Source of the DNA: DATLYF01 sp035575095
Lineage (GTDB): Bacteria > Pseudomonadota > Gammaproteobacteria > Competibacterales > Competibacteraceae
Length of the DNA: 62,747 nt
Assembly (NCBI GenBank): GCA_035575095.1
Contig: DATLYF010000106.1
Span: 1-62,747 of the forward strand
Reading direction: 5' to 3'
The notes below the pieces were generated by a model, which was given only the letters and a program-made list of their open reading frames with translations, was not told the DNA's origin and ran no database searches. The position numbers and the translations under genes are program-made. Of the stretch, positions 42,148-50,850 are shown in pieces. Positions within the stretch are counted from its first letter, which is position 1. Each line of letters starts with the position of its first letter.

Positions 42148-43998
42148 CTATGGATCGTCATACGCAATCTCCATGGCCTCGGGCACGAAGTCTTTTTCAT
42201 GATCATCCACGGCCTGTAAAGTCTTCGCCGTTCCGAAGCGGTTGACGAAGCGAAGCTCCTGCGGATAGGGATAAAAGTCCTCGATATATCCGCGACGGAT
42301 CCGCTCCTGGGCGTTCCGCCAGAAGTGCGGATCGAGCAGATCCCGGTGATATTTCAGGAAAGTCTGACGAATCTTGGGCGGTCCCAGAAGAAAACGTGCG
42401 AATTCTTCTGGAAAGACGTCCATAGGGCCGGCGGTGTACCAGGGCTCCGCGGACATCTCCATGTCCTCGTGCGGGGCGGGCGGGATCGCGCGGAACCGGC
42501 AGTCCGTCATGTATTCGATCTCGTCATAGTCATAGAACACCACCCGGCCATAGCGGGTGATGCCGAAGTTCTTCCACAACATGTCGCCCGGAAAAATGTT
42601 CGCCATCGCCAGCTCCCGTATGGCGTTACCGTATTCCTTGACGGCATGCTCGAGTTGCTCGTCGTTAGCCTGTTCCAAATAGATGTTGAGCGGTGTCATG
42701 CGCCGCTCGATATATAGATGCTTGATGATGAGCGAGTCGCCATCGATTTCACAGGAAGACGGGGCGAGACGGAACAACTCATCGAGCAACTCTGGATGAA
42801 AGCGCGCCAGCGGCAAGGCCACATCGGAGAATTCCAGGGTGTCGGCCATGCGGCCGACGCGATCGACTTCCTTGACCAGCAAGTATTTTTTCTTGACCGT
42901 GGCCCGGTCTATGTTTTTCGAGCTGCCGAAGACATCTTTGATGAGCTTGAAGACATAGGGATAGGACGGCAAGGTGAACACCAGCATGACCATGCCTTTG
43001 ATGCCGGGAGCGATGATGAACTGGTCGTTCGAGTGGCGCAGATGGGACAGCAAGTCGCGGAAGAACATGGTCTTGCCCTGCTTGCCCAGGCCGAGCATGG
43101 TGTAGATCTCGGAGCGCGGCTTGTTGGGCATGATCGACAGCAGGAAATGCACATAGCCGGAGGGCACCTCCATATCGACCAGGAAGTAGGCGCGCGACAG
43201 CGAAAACAGCAGGGAAATGCGCCAGGCATCGAGCAGGATGGTATCGATGCAGAGTTGGCCGTTTCGGTTGTGTCGTACCGCTACCGTGAATGGATATTCA
43301 CGGTAGCCGTTGATGCATTTGCCGATGATATAGGCGGTTTTGTTACGATAGAAAGCGGAATGCAGCACCTGGATCTGACAATTGACCTCGGTTTTCGGCC
43401 AGGTCCCGAGGAAGCTCTTGATAGTCCGCATCAGATAATGAATGTCGCGCCCCAAATCCTCGAAAGGACGTTGCCAGCCGAAGTCCTCAATGATTTTACG
43501 AATGGTCCAGCGTAAGCCGTGCTCCTGAGGGTAATAGCTGCTGTAGACGGGTGGATCGGATTCGATATATTCGGTAGAGATGGCAGGGCGAGCAAAGATA
43601 TAATCATTGTGAAAATAGGTGCGGTGCATGATCTTGCAAAACACCGAATTGAAAAACGTTTCGGCAAGCTCGGGCTGTTTGTGGTTGAGCAGCATGCCGA
43701 TGTAGTTGAGCTTGACCTGCTGCCAGGTCCGATCGCCGAGCGCGGCAGCATTGAAATCCTCATGTAAGCGCTGCACGGTTTCATTGACGCGCATGTCGTA
43801 GAACGCCACCCGGTTGCGCACGGCATCGAGTTGCCCCTGCCAATCGGCGGCTTCGAAGCTCTGTTTCGCGCGCCGGCTGGTTTCGCGGAAGATGCGGTAG
43901 TGTTTGTTGAAACCCTCGATCATGACCGCGGCGATCGCGTGTGCGATCGGGCTTTCGCCGACGGGGACCTCCATCCTGCCATCCTCCAAGCGCTGCAT
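42148..43998 (-). CDS. aceK: Isocitrate dehydrogenase kinase/phosphatase
   Basis: AceK phosphorylates and dephosphorylates isocitrate dehydrogenase, switching carbon between the citrate cycle and the glyoxylate bypass. The 616-residue protein has the regulatory half first, then the kinase/phosphatase half with the ATP loop IAPGIKGMVMLVFTLPSYPY, LIKDVFGSSKNIDR, and the catalytic FPGDMLWKNFGITRYGR with VFYDYDEIEY. AGGAG lies 5 nt before the ATG. By eye it is less GC-rich than its neighbours. aceA and aceB are not in the window; instead it is divergent from icd, its own target. Confidence 0.96.
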   Translation of the reverse strand: MQRLEDGRMEVPVGESPIAHAIAAVMIEGFNKHYRIFRETSRRAKQSFEAADWQGQLDAVRNRVAFYDMRVNETVQRLHEDFNAAALGDRTWQQVKLNYIGMLLNHKQPELAETFFNSVFCKIMHRTYFHNDYIFARPAISTEYIESDPPVYSSYYPQEHGLRWTIRKIIEDFGWQRPFEDLGRDIHYLMRTIKSFLGTWPKTEVNCQIQVLHSAFYRNKTAYIIGKCINGYREYPFTVAVRHNRNGQLCIDTILLDAWRISLLFSLSRAYFLVDMEVPSGYVHFLLSIMPNKPRSEIYTMLGLGKQGKTMFFRDLLSHLRHSNDQFIIAPGIKGMVMLVFTLPSYPYVFKLIKDVFGSSKNIDRATVKKKYLLVKEVDRVGRMADTLEFSDVALPLARFHPELLDELFRLAPSSCEIDGDSLIIKHLYIERRMTPLNIYLEQANDEQLEHAVKEYGNAIRELAMANIFPGDMLWKNFGITRYGRVVFYDYDEIEYMTDCRFRAIPPAPHEDMEMSAEPWYTAGPMDVFPEEFARFLLGPPKIRQTFLKYHRDLLDPHFWRNAQERIRRGYIEDFYPYPQELRFVNRFGTAKTLQAVDDHEKDFVPEAMEIAYDDP

Positions 43999-44499
43999 GC
44001 AGCTCCTACAAATAAGTGCTTGATTGTCTTTTGGTAGTGATTCTACGGCATGAAGGGGGCAGCGCCCAGCACCATGTGCCGCTTACCCAGGGGCAGCGGC
44101 GACCAAGGCCATGGCGCAAACCGCCATGGCGCGGGGCAGCCGATGCTGCCTGCAGCCCGAACCGGGGAGCGCCCGACGGAGCCGCGCCGCGTATGCGCTT
44201 TCGGAGCATCCGGTTTTCGGGGATAATCTGCCGCGGCATAACCGCCGGCCTGCTGTCCGGGGCCTGTGGGCGCGGCTTTCCCGTTCGCTCATGGCCTGCT
44301 CCTTGACCGCGCAGCCCCGACCCCGGGGGCCGAGACAGCGCCGTGGCCGTCCCGGCGGCGCTTCGCGCAGACACCGCCAGAGCGCGCGCCGGGCGTATGA
44401 CGCCGATCCGATCCGATCGGCGCTGTTGCGCCAGCCGCTATGGTTTGGCTGCACCGGGCGATACATCCTCAACGCACACTATACATGAGGGAGTTCGGA
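43999..44499. other. aceK-icd divergent intergenic region
   Basis: About 500 bp without a convincing gene. It holds a possible aceK -10 box (TAGAAT on the minus strand, 44040-44045), a direct repeat of CCATGGCGC (44109 and 44123 areas), the dyad at 44401-44422, and an AT-richer segment before icd. The open frames across it have no ribosome site, and their translations are of low complexity. Confidence 0.5.
44401..44422. promoter_or_regulatory. 8-bp dyad upstream of icd
   Basis: CGCCGATC-N6-GATCGGCG is a perfect inverted repeat about 80 bp before the icd start. Its size fits a dimeric regulator. No regulator is adjacent. Confidence 0.35.
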
Positions 44500-45744
44500 A
44501 TGAGCGCTTCATTGATCAAGGTTCCCGCCGATGGCCAAAAAATCGTTCCCGGCCAGCCGATCCCTGATAATCCCATCATTCCCTTCATCGAAGGCGACGG
44601 CATCGGCGTGGACATCACTCCGGTCATGATCAAGGTCGTCGATGCAGCGGTGGAGAAAGCCTACGGCGGCAGAAAGAAGATCCACTGGATGGAGGTGTAC
44701 GCCGGGGAGAAGGCCACACGGCTCTACGGTCCCGATCAGTGGCTGCCGGCCGAGACCTTCGAGGCGCTCAAGGAATACTCGGTCTCTATCAAAGGACCGA
44801 TGACCACGCCGGTAGGCGGCGGCATCCGCTCCTTGAACGTGGCACTGCGCCAGGAACTCGATCTCTACCAGTGCGTGCGCCCGGTGCGCTATTTCAGGGG
44901 TGTGCCCTCGCCGCTGAAGGATCCGTCCCAGACCGATATGGTGATCTTCCGCGAGAACACCGAGGACATCTACGCCGGCATCGAATGGCAGGCCGAGTCG
45001 GAGGGCGCGAAGAAAGTCATCCAGTTCCTGACCGAGGAGATGGGCGTCAAGAAGATCCGCTTCCCGGCAACTTCCGGCATCGGCATCAAGCCGGTTTCGC
45101 GCGAGGGGACCGAGCGCCTGGTGCGGGCGGCTATCCAGTACGCTGTCAACAATGACCGCAAGAGCGTTACCCTGGTACACAAGGGCAATATCATGAAGTT
45201 CACCGAAGGCGCGTTCCGCGACTGGGGCTATGCCCTGGCCAAGCGCGAGTTCGGTGCCATCGAGATCGACGGCGGGCCGTGGTGTAAGTTCACCAACCCC
45301 AAGACCGGCCGGGAGATCGTTATCAAGGATGCCATCGCCGACGCTTTCCTGCAGCAGATTCTGCTGCGGCCGGCCGAGTACGACGTGATCGCCACCCTCA
45401 ATCTGAACGGTGATTACATCTCCGATGCGCTGGCCGCCCAGGTCGGCGGCATCGGCATCGCGCCGGGCGCCAATATTTCCGATCGCTACGCGGTGTTCGA
45501 GGCCACACATGGCACTGCGCCCAAGTATGCCGGTCAGGACAAGGTCAATCCCGGCTCGCTCATCCTCTCGGCCGAGATGATGCTGCGCCACCTCGGCTGG
45601 ACTGAAGCGGCGGACCTGATCATCAAAGGCATGGAAGCGGCCATCGGCGACAAGATCGTCACCTACGACTTCGCGCGCCTGATGGAAGGCGCCACCGAGG
45701 TCAGTTGCTCGGCCTTCGGTGAGGCGATGATCGCGCGCATGTAA
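44500..45744 (+). CDS. icd: NADP-dependent isocitrate dehydrogenase
   Basis: Icd oxidises isocitrate to 2-oxoglutarate with NADP. The 414-residue protein is of the E. coli type: IPFIEGDGIGVDIT, IRSLNVALRQELDLY (Ser111 here corresponds to the Ser113 phosphorylated by AceK), VHKGNIMKFTEGAF, and ATHGTAPKYAGQDKVNPGS. GAGGGAG lies ahead of the ATG at 44500. It ends in a clear terminator. Confidence 0.97.
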   Translation: MSASLIKVPADGQKIVPGQPIPDNPIIPFIEGDGIGVDITPVMIKVVDAAVEKAYGGRKKIHWMEVYAGEKATRLYGPDQWLPAETFEALKEYSVSIKGPMTTPVGGGIRSLNVALRQELDLYQCVRPVRYFRGVPSPLKDPSQTDMVIFRENTEDIYAGIEWQAESEGAKKVIQFLTEEMGVKKIRFPATSGIGIKPVSREGTERLVRAAIQYAVNNDRKSVTLVHKGNIMKFTEGAFRDWGYALAKREFGAIEIDGGPWCKFTNPKTGREIVIKDAIADAFLQQILLRPAEYDVIATLNLNGDYISDALAAQVGGIGIAPGANISDRYAVFEATHGTAPKYAGQDKVNPGSLILSAEMMLRHLGWTEAADLIIKGMEAAIGDKIVTYDFARLMEGATEVSCSAFGEAMIARM

Positions 45745-45773
45745 CACCTGTAACCTGCGCCTGCGGCAAACCA

Positions 45774-45809
45774 AGCAGAGCCCTCGCCCCGTGCGGGGGC
45801 TTTGCTTTT
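45774..45809 (+). terminator. Intrinsic terminator after icd
   Basis: AGCAGAGCCC pairs with GGGCTTTGCT (10 pairs including one G-T), with an inner CCCCG/CGGGG stem possible. A TTTT tail follows, 29 bp after the icd stop. Confidence 0.7.
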
Positions 45810-45989
45810 GGAGCGCTTCTGGCGCAGCGCACGACGAGGTCCTGGAAGTAGGACCGAACGCGTTGCGGGGTGGTCTGGACGAACTGCAGGTGCTGCTCGG
45901 CGGCGGCGCGCAGCGTGCCGAGGCCGTTGCTGAGCGCGCTTCCGATACCCCGCAGGCCGCCGGTGCGGCTGGATTGTTCACCGGCCAGA

Positions 45990-46350
45990 CTGGACAGCCC
46001 GAAGCTGCTGTCGCAGCTCCCGGAGCCCGAGGCCGGGCAGATCCTTTCACGCTCGGTGCTCCGCCCGTTCACTGCGCATACCGTGTATCGAATCGAAGAC
46101 ATTCGGCAGCGGCTGCAGGAAGCGCGCCGCCAGGGTTACGCCATCACCTGCAAAAGAGATCTATCTGGGTGATATCTCGATCGCAGCTCCGATATTGGCT
46201 GCGGCGTCACGGGCTATCGGCGCTATCAACATCGCCATATCGACAGCGCGCTGGAAACCGGAAGAGGCGGAAAAGACCTTTGCACCGCTCGTCATAGCCG
46301 CGGCAGGCTCGATCTCCCAGGCTGGCTCGTTTCCCGACAGGGGTTTCTGA
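45990..46350 (+). pseudogene. IclR-family regulator remnant, truncated and frameshifted
   Basis: The carboxy-terminal effector domain of an IclR (PcaR/PobR-like) regulator, in two frames. LSQLPEPEAGQILSRSVLRP and RQRLQEARRQGYAIT lie in one frame up to about 46150. LGDISIAAPILAAASRA, INIAISTARWKPEEAEKTFA and PLVIAAAGSIS lie in the next, ending at the TGA at 46348-46350. One extra A in the run AAAA at 46152-46155 would explain the shift. The DNA-binding half is missing: sequence before 45990 does not read as IclR in any frame. It may once have controlled the lut genes or another pathway. Confidence 0.8.
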
Positions 46351-46450
46351 ACGATGTGACGCTGCGAAGGAGGGGCCGGCGATGGCTGCCGCTGGGTCGG
46401 TTACGGTAGTGCTTTTTTTCGGCGGCATTTGCTCTTAGAATCGCGTGGTC

Positions 46451-46467
46451 AACTGGTAAAACCAATT
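46451..46467. promoter_or_regulatory. GntR/FadR-type operator ahead of lutA
   Basis: AACTGGTAAAACCAATT is a near-perfect dyad (AACTGGT-AAA-ACCAATT, one mismatch) of the TGGT-N3-ACCA form bound by the PdhR/LldR/LutR group of GntR regulators. It lies 10 bp before the lutA start, overlapping its ribosome-site region, and just downstream of a possible -10 box (TAGAAT, 46436-46441). Repression relieved by lactate is the likely logic. Confidence 0.65.
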
Positions 46468-46476
46468 GAGGAAGCC

Positions 46477-47253
46477 ATGCCCGCCCCCGAGACCACCATC
46501 CCTGCACCGCGCGTGGCGCTGTTCGTCACCTGTCTGGTGGATCTGTTCCGGCCCGCGGTGGGTTTCGCCGCGGTCAAGCTGCTGGAGGACGCCGGCTGCC
46601 GCATCGAGGTGCCCGCCGCCCAGACCTGCTGCGGTCAGCCCGCCTTCAACTCCGGCGACCGGCGCCACAGCCAGGCGCTGGCCCGCCAGGTGATCGCAGT
46701 CTTCGAGGGCTACGACTACGTGGTGGTGCCCTCCGGCTCCTGCGGCGGTATGATCAAGACCCACTATCCCGAGCTGTTTGCCGACGACCCGGCCTGGCAG
46801 TCGCGCGCCGCAGCCCTGGCGGCGCGCACCTTCGAGCTGGTCTCCTTCCTGGTCGATGTGCGCGGCCTGGAGCGGGTGCAGGCGTGCTATCCGGGCACCG
46901 TGACCTATCATGACTCTTGCTCCGGCTTGCGCGAGCTGGGGGTGAAGGGACAGCCGCGCAAGCTGCTTGGCTCGGTAGAGGGGCTGCGCCTGACCGAAAT
47001 GGAAGACTGCGAGGTGTGCTGCGGCTTCGGCGGCACCTTCTGCGTCAAGTACCCGGAAATCTCCAACCGCATGGTCAGCGACAAGGTGGCCAATATCCGC
47101 GCTTGCGGCGCCGGCACCCTGCTTGCTGGCGATCTCGGCTGCCTGCTCAACATGGCCGGCAAGCTCAAGCGCGAGGGTTCGCCCATCCAGGTGCGCCACG
47201 TCGCCGAGGTGCTGGCGGGGATGAGTGATACGCCGGCAATCGGTGAAGGTTGA
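46477..47253 (+). CDS. lutA: Lactate utilisation iron-sulfur protein LutA
   Basis: LutA is one of three subunits of the LutABC L-lactate oxidising complex. The 258-residue protein has two CCG (Cys-rich) domains: TCLVDLFRPAVGFAAVKLLE with QTCCGQPAFNSG, then TYHDSCSGLRELGV with CEVCCGFGGTFCVKYPEIS. These bind an iron-sulfur cluster as in heterodisulfide reductase B. GAGGAAG precedes the ATG at 46477. First gene of lutABC. Confidence 0.93.
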   Translation: MPAPETTIPAPRVALFVTCLVDLFRPAVGFAAVKLLEDAGCRIEVPAAQTCCGQPAFNSGDRRHSQALARQVIAVFEGYDYVVVPSGSCGGMIKTHYPELFADDPAWQSRAAALAARTFELVSFLVDVRGLERVQACYPGTVTYHDSCSGLRELGVKGQPRKLLGSVEGLRLTEMEDCEVCCGFGGTFCVKYPEISNRMVSDKVANIRACGAGTLLAGDLGCLLNMAGKLKREGSPIQVRHVAEVLAGMSDTPAIGEG

Positions 47254-47270
47254 GCGAGAGAGGTGCTGCC

Positions 47271-48695
47271 ATGCAGGCCACCAGCCTGAACTTCAAGGAA
47301 AACGCCCGCCAGGCTCTGCACGATCGCGCGCTGCAGAAAGCCCTGGTCAACCTGCGCGCCGGCTTCCCTGGCAAGCGCGCCAAGGCCATCGCCCGTTTAC
47401 CCGAGTTCGAGGCGCTGCGCGACTACGGCCGCGATCTGAAGAACCACACCCTGGAGCACCTGGACTTCTACCTCGAGCAGTTCGAGGCCCGGGTGGTGGA
47501 GCAGGGCGGCCGGGTGCACTGGGCCCGCGACGCCGCCGAGGCGCGGGAGATCGTCCTCGGCATCTGCCGCGAGGCGGGAGCAAAGACCGTGACCAAAGGC
47601 AAGTCCATGGTCACCGAGGAGATCGCCCTCAACGAGTATCTGGAGGCCAACGGCGTCCAGCCCATCGAGACCGACCTCGGCGAATACATCATCCAGCTGC
47701 GCGGCGAGCACCCATCGCACATCATCGCCCCGGCCATCCACCTCAACAAGGAACAGGTGGCCGAGGCCTTCCGCGCCCGGCATACCGAACGCGACCCCGG
47801 ACGGCCGCTGGAGAGCCCGCCGCAGATGCTCAAGGAGGCGCGCGAGATCCTGCGCGCTGCGTTCCTGCACGCCGACGTCGGCATCACCGGAGCCAATTTC
47901 TGCATCGCCGAGACCGGCAGCACGGTAATCGTCACCAACGAGGGCAACGGTGACCTGACCCAGATTCTGCCGCGGGTGCACGTGGTGGTGGCCTCGCTGG
48001 AGAAGATCGTGCCCACCGTGGAGGACGCCATGGTGCTGCTCAGGCTGCTGACCCGTTCGGCGACGGGGCAGGAGATCTCGGTCTATACCACCTTTTCCAA
48101 CGGCGCGCGCCGCCCCGGCGATGCGGACGGTCCCGAGCAGTTCCATGTGGTGCTGCTGGACAACGGCCGCTCCGGGATGCTCGGCGGCGAGTTCCAGGAC
48201 ATGCTGCGCTGCATCCGCTGCTCGGCCTGCATGAACCACTGCCCGGTATACGGCGCCATCGGTGGCCACGCCTACGGCTGGGTCTACCCCGGCCCCATGG
48301 GTGCAGTGCTCACCCCGCAGCTCATCGGCATCGATCAGGCCGGGCACCTGCCCAACGCATCCACCTTCTGCGGGCGCTGCGAGTCGGTGTGCCCGGTACG
48401 CATCCCGCTGCCGAAGCTGATGCGGCACTGGCGCGAGCGCGAGTTCGAGAAGCATCTCACCCCGGCCGCCTATCGCTTCGGCCTGGGCGCCTGGAGCTTT
48501 ATCGCCAGCCGGCCGCAGCTCTACCGCACCCTGGCCAGGCTGGGGGCGCGCCTGCTCAGACGCCTGGGTCGCGATGGGCGCATCCGGGCACTGCCGCTGG
48601 CCAGGGGCTGGACCGCCTGGCGCGATCTGCCCGCCCCCCAGGGCAAGACCTTCCAGGAACTGTGGACCGACCGGCACAAAGGGCAGCGCGCATGA
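47271..48695 (+). CDS. lutB: Lactate utilisation iron-sulfur protein LutB
   Basis: LutB carries the two 4Fe-4S clusters of the LutABC complex: CIRCSACMNHCPVY and CGRCESVCPVRIP in residues about 310-385. The long amino part is the LutB/LutC-like DUF162 domain (KGKSMVTEEIALNEYLE, GITGANFCIAETGSTVIVTN). 474 residues from the ATG at 47271, which follows AGAGAGG. It lies 17 bp after lutA and overlaps lutC by 4 bp. Confidence 0.94.
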   Translation: MQATSLNFKENARQALHDRALQKALVNLRAGFPGKRAKAIARLPEFEALRDYGRDLKNHTLEHLDFYLEQFEARVVEQGGRVHWARDAAEAREIVLGICREAGAKTVTKGKSMVTEEIALNEYLEANGVQPIETDLGEYIIQLRGEHPSHIIAPAIHLNKEQVAEAFRARHTERDPGRPLESPPQMLKEAREILRAAFLHADVGITGANFCIAETGSTVIVTNEGNGDLTQILPRVHVVVASLEKIVPTVEDAMVLLRLLTRSATGQEISVYTTFSNGARRPGDADGPEQFHVVLLDNGRSGMLGGEFQDMLRCIRCSACMNHCPVYGAIGGHAYGWVYPGPMGAVLTPQLIGIDQAGHLPNASTFCGRCESVCPVRIPLPKLMRHWREREFEKHLTPAAYRFGLGAWSFIASRPQLYRTLARLGARLLRRLGRDGRIRALPLARGWTAWRDLPAPQGKTFQELWTDRHKGQRA

Positions 48696-49354
48696 GCAGC
48701 CGTGATTTCATTCTCGATAACATCCGCAGGCACCTGAAGCGCGCTGAGCTCGCCGACTCCGCCCGCGCCGCCGTCGAGGCGCGCTTGCGCCGTCCGCCGC
48801 GCGGTCCCATCCCGGCCCGCGCCGCTGCCCTGGACCATGCCGGCCAGGTGGAACTGTTCATTGCCATGGCCGAGGAGGCTGCCGCCAGCGTGCTGCGGGT
48901 CGCGGCGCCTGCCGCCGTGCCCGCCGCTGTCGCCGGGCTGCTGCAGGAGGCCGGTCTGCCGCTGCGCCTCACCCTGGCCGCTGCCCTGGCCGGGCTGGAC
49001 TGGGCCGGCGCCGGGCTGGAGACGGCGGTGCGCCGGGCCGAGAACGGCGATCGGGTGACGCTCAGCCCGGCCTTCGCCGGCATCGCCGAGACCGGCACCC
49101 TGGTGCTGCTCTCCGGTCCCGACAGTCCAACCACGCTGAATTTTCTCCCCGACGTGCACGTGGTGGTGCTCGCCGCCACCGACATCGTCGCCACCAGCGA
49201 GGACGCCTGGGACAAGCTGCGCGCCAGCGGCCGCGCCCTGCCGCGCACGGTGAACTTCATCACCGGGCCGTCGCGCAGCGCCGACATCGAGCAGACCCTG
49301 CAGATGGGCGCGCACGGGCCGGTGACGCTGAAGATCGTGTTGGTGGGGGCGTGA
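48692..49354 (+). CDS. lutC: Lactate utilisation protein LutC
   Basis: LutC is the third subunit of LutABC, a 220-residue DUF162 protein. SSRDFILDNIRRHL at the start, FAGIAETGTLVLLSGPDSPT, and VNFITGPSRSADIEQTL near the end are typical. The ATG overlaps the lutB stop (ATGA), and its own stop overlaps the GTG start of the next gene. Confidence 0.93.
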   Translation: MSSRDFILDNIRRHLKRAELADSARAAVEARLRRPPRGPIPARAAALDHAGQVELFIAMAEEAAASVLRVAAPAAVPAAVAGLLQEAGLPLRLTLAAALAGLDWAGAGLETAVRRAENGDRVTLSPAFAGIAETGTLVLLSGPDSPTTLNFLPDVHVVVLAATDIVATSEDAWDKLRASGRALPRTVNFITGPSRSADIEQTLQMGAHGPVTLKIVLVGA

Positions 49355-50154
49355 GCGTCGTCAGCCTGCCCCGCGCCCTGTCCAGGCTGGGCTACTGCTC
49401 GCGCAGCCAGGCCGAGGTGCTGATCGCGGCGGGGCGGGTCGCGGTCAACGGCCAGCCGACGCGCAATGCCCGGGTGCGGGTCGATCCGGTCCGCGACCGC
49501 ATCAGCGTAGACGGCGCGCCGGTCGCCGCCGCGGGCAAGGTCTACCTCATGCTCAACAAGCCGCGCGGGCTGGTGACCACGGCCGCCGACGAACGCGGCC
49601 GGGCCACGGTCTATCAGTGCCTGGCCGGGAGCGGACTGCCCTGGCTGGGGCCGGTCGGACGGCTGGACAAGGCCAGCGAGGGACTGCTGCTGTTGAGCAA
49701 CGATACCCGCTGGGCGGCGCGCATCCTCGACCCGCGCAGCCACCTGGACAAGACCTATCACGTCCAGGTGGACACCCTGCCCGATGCAGAGCTGCTGGCG
49801 CGCTTGACCGCGGGGATGGCCAGCGCCGCGGGCGAGCACCTGGCGGCCAAGCGCGTCACCCTGCTGCGCCAAGGCCGGCGCAACGCCTGGCTGGAGGTGG
49901 TGCTGGACGAGGGCCGCAATCGCCATATCCGCCGCCTGCTGGAGATGCTGGGGGTGAGGGTGCTGCGCCTGGTGCGGGTGGCCATCGGCCCGCTGGCGCT
50001 GGGCGAGTTGGCCAAGGGGGCATTCCGCCATCTCACCCCAGCCGAGGTGCAGGCGCTGGGCGGGGAGATAGCTACGGGCGCTTGCGCGCCAGCATCACCC
50101 CATCGCCCACGGTCAGCAGACAGGCCTCGACCCGCGGGTCGTCACGTATCTTGA
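49351..50154 (+). CDS. RsuA-family pseudouridine synthase
   Basis: A 267-residue RNA pseudouridine synthase. An S4 RNA-binding domain comes first (PRALSRLGYCSRSQAEVLI, AGRVAVNGQPT), then the catalytic core: LNKPRGLVTT, the active-site Asp in GRLDKASEGLLLLS, and LDEGRNRHIRRLLEMLG. The target may be 23S (RluB/E/F-like) or 16S rRNA; it is not clear which. It starts at a GTG overlapping lutC. The last 28 codons (from about 50072) run antisense through the end of the methyltransferase gene, so the natural stop may have moved downstream. Confidence 0.88.
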   Translation: MSVVSLPRALSRLGYCSRSQAEVLIAAGRVAVNGQPTRNARVRVDPVRDRISVDGAPVAAAGKVYLMLNKPRGLVTTAADERGRATVYQCLAGSGLPWLGPVGRLDKASEGLLLLSNDTRWAARILDPRSHLDKTYHVQVDTLPDAELLARLTAGMASAAGEHLAAKRVTLLRQGRRNAWLEVVLDEGRNRHIRRLLEMLGVRVLRLVRVAIGPLALGELAKGAFRHLTPAEVQALGGEIATGACAPASPHRPRSADRPRPAGRHVS

Positions 50155-50734
50155 GATTGAGCGCCCTGAGCGTCGCGGTATCGGGGTCAGTGACCGCCGG
50201 ATCGGCCACGGCGCCGTTCCACAGCATGTTGTCGAGGGCGATCAAGCCGCCCGGACGCAGCAATTGCAGACAAGCCTCGTAATAGCCGTCGTAACCGGTC
50301 TTGTCGGCGTCGATGAAGGCGAAGTCGAAGGACTCCGCGGCGCCATTGCGCAGCAGCGCAGCCAGGGTCTGCGCCGCCGGCCCGAGGCGCAGCTCGATGC
50401 GCCCGGACAGCCCGGCCGCAGCCCAGTAGCGCCGGGCGATGCGGGTCCACGCCGTACTGATGTCGCAGGTGATGAGCCGGCCGTCCGCGGGCAGGGCGGC
50501 GGCGATGGCCAGCGCGCTGTAGCCGGTGAAGGTGCCGATCTCCAGGGCGCGGCGCGCCCCGATGAGCCGCACCAGCAGCGCCAGCAACGCTCCCTGATCG
50601 GGACCGATCTGCATCTGCGCCTGGGGCAGGCGGGCGGTTTCGGCACGCAGCCGCTGCTGCAGCGGAGTTTCCCGAGTGATGAGCTCGCTCACGTAGCGCT
50701 CGACGGCATCGGGCAGCAGGGTGCGCTTGATCAT
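50072..50734 (-). CDS. SAM-dependent O-methyltransferase (family 3)
   Basis: A 220-residue class I methyltransferase of the caffeoyl-CoA/catechol O-methyltransferase group. ALEIGTFTGYSALAIAAAL is the SAM-binding loop, DFAFIDADKTGYDGYYEACL holds the metal-binding Asp pair, and GGLIALDNMLWNGAVADP completes the signature. The substrate is unknown. Its 3' end overlaps the convergent pseudouridine synthase gene by 83 bp. Confidence 0.9.
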   Translation of the reverse strand: MIKRTLLPDAVERYVSELITRETPLQQRLRAETARLPQAQMQIGPDQGALLALLVRLIGARRALEIGTFTGYSALAIAAALPADGRLITCDISTAWTRIARRYWAAAGLSGRIELRLGPAAQTLAALLRNGAAESFDFAFIDADKTGYDGYYEACLQLLRPGGLIALDNMLWNGAVADPAVTDPDTATLRALNLKIRDDPRVEACLLTVGDGVMLARKRP

Positions 50735-50850
50735 GGTAACGCCTCACAGCGGTTGCGCCTGGCCAGCGTAGCCCGCGGCGCCGCGCTTGGCGAGCCTGGC
50801 TGCGACTCCGCTAGACTGGACGCATCGTTCGCGTGCACGGGAGGAAGCGC

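Noticed and set aside
44006..44374. 122-codon open frame in the aceK-icd gap
   Set aside because: The translation is rich in Arg, Gly, Ala and Pro with no domain, and it has no ribosome site. Chance open frame in GC-rich DNA.
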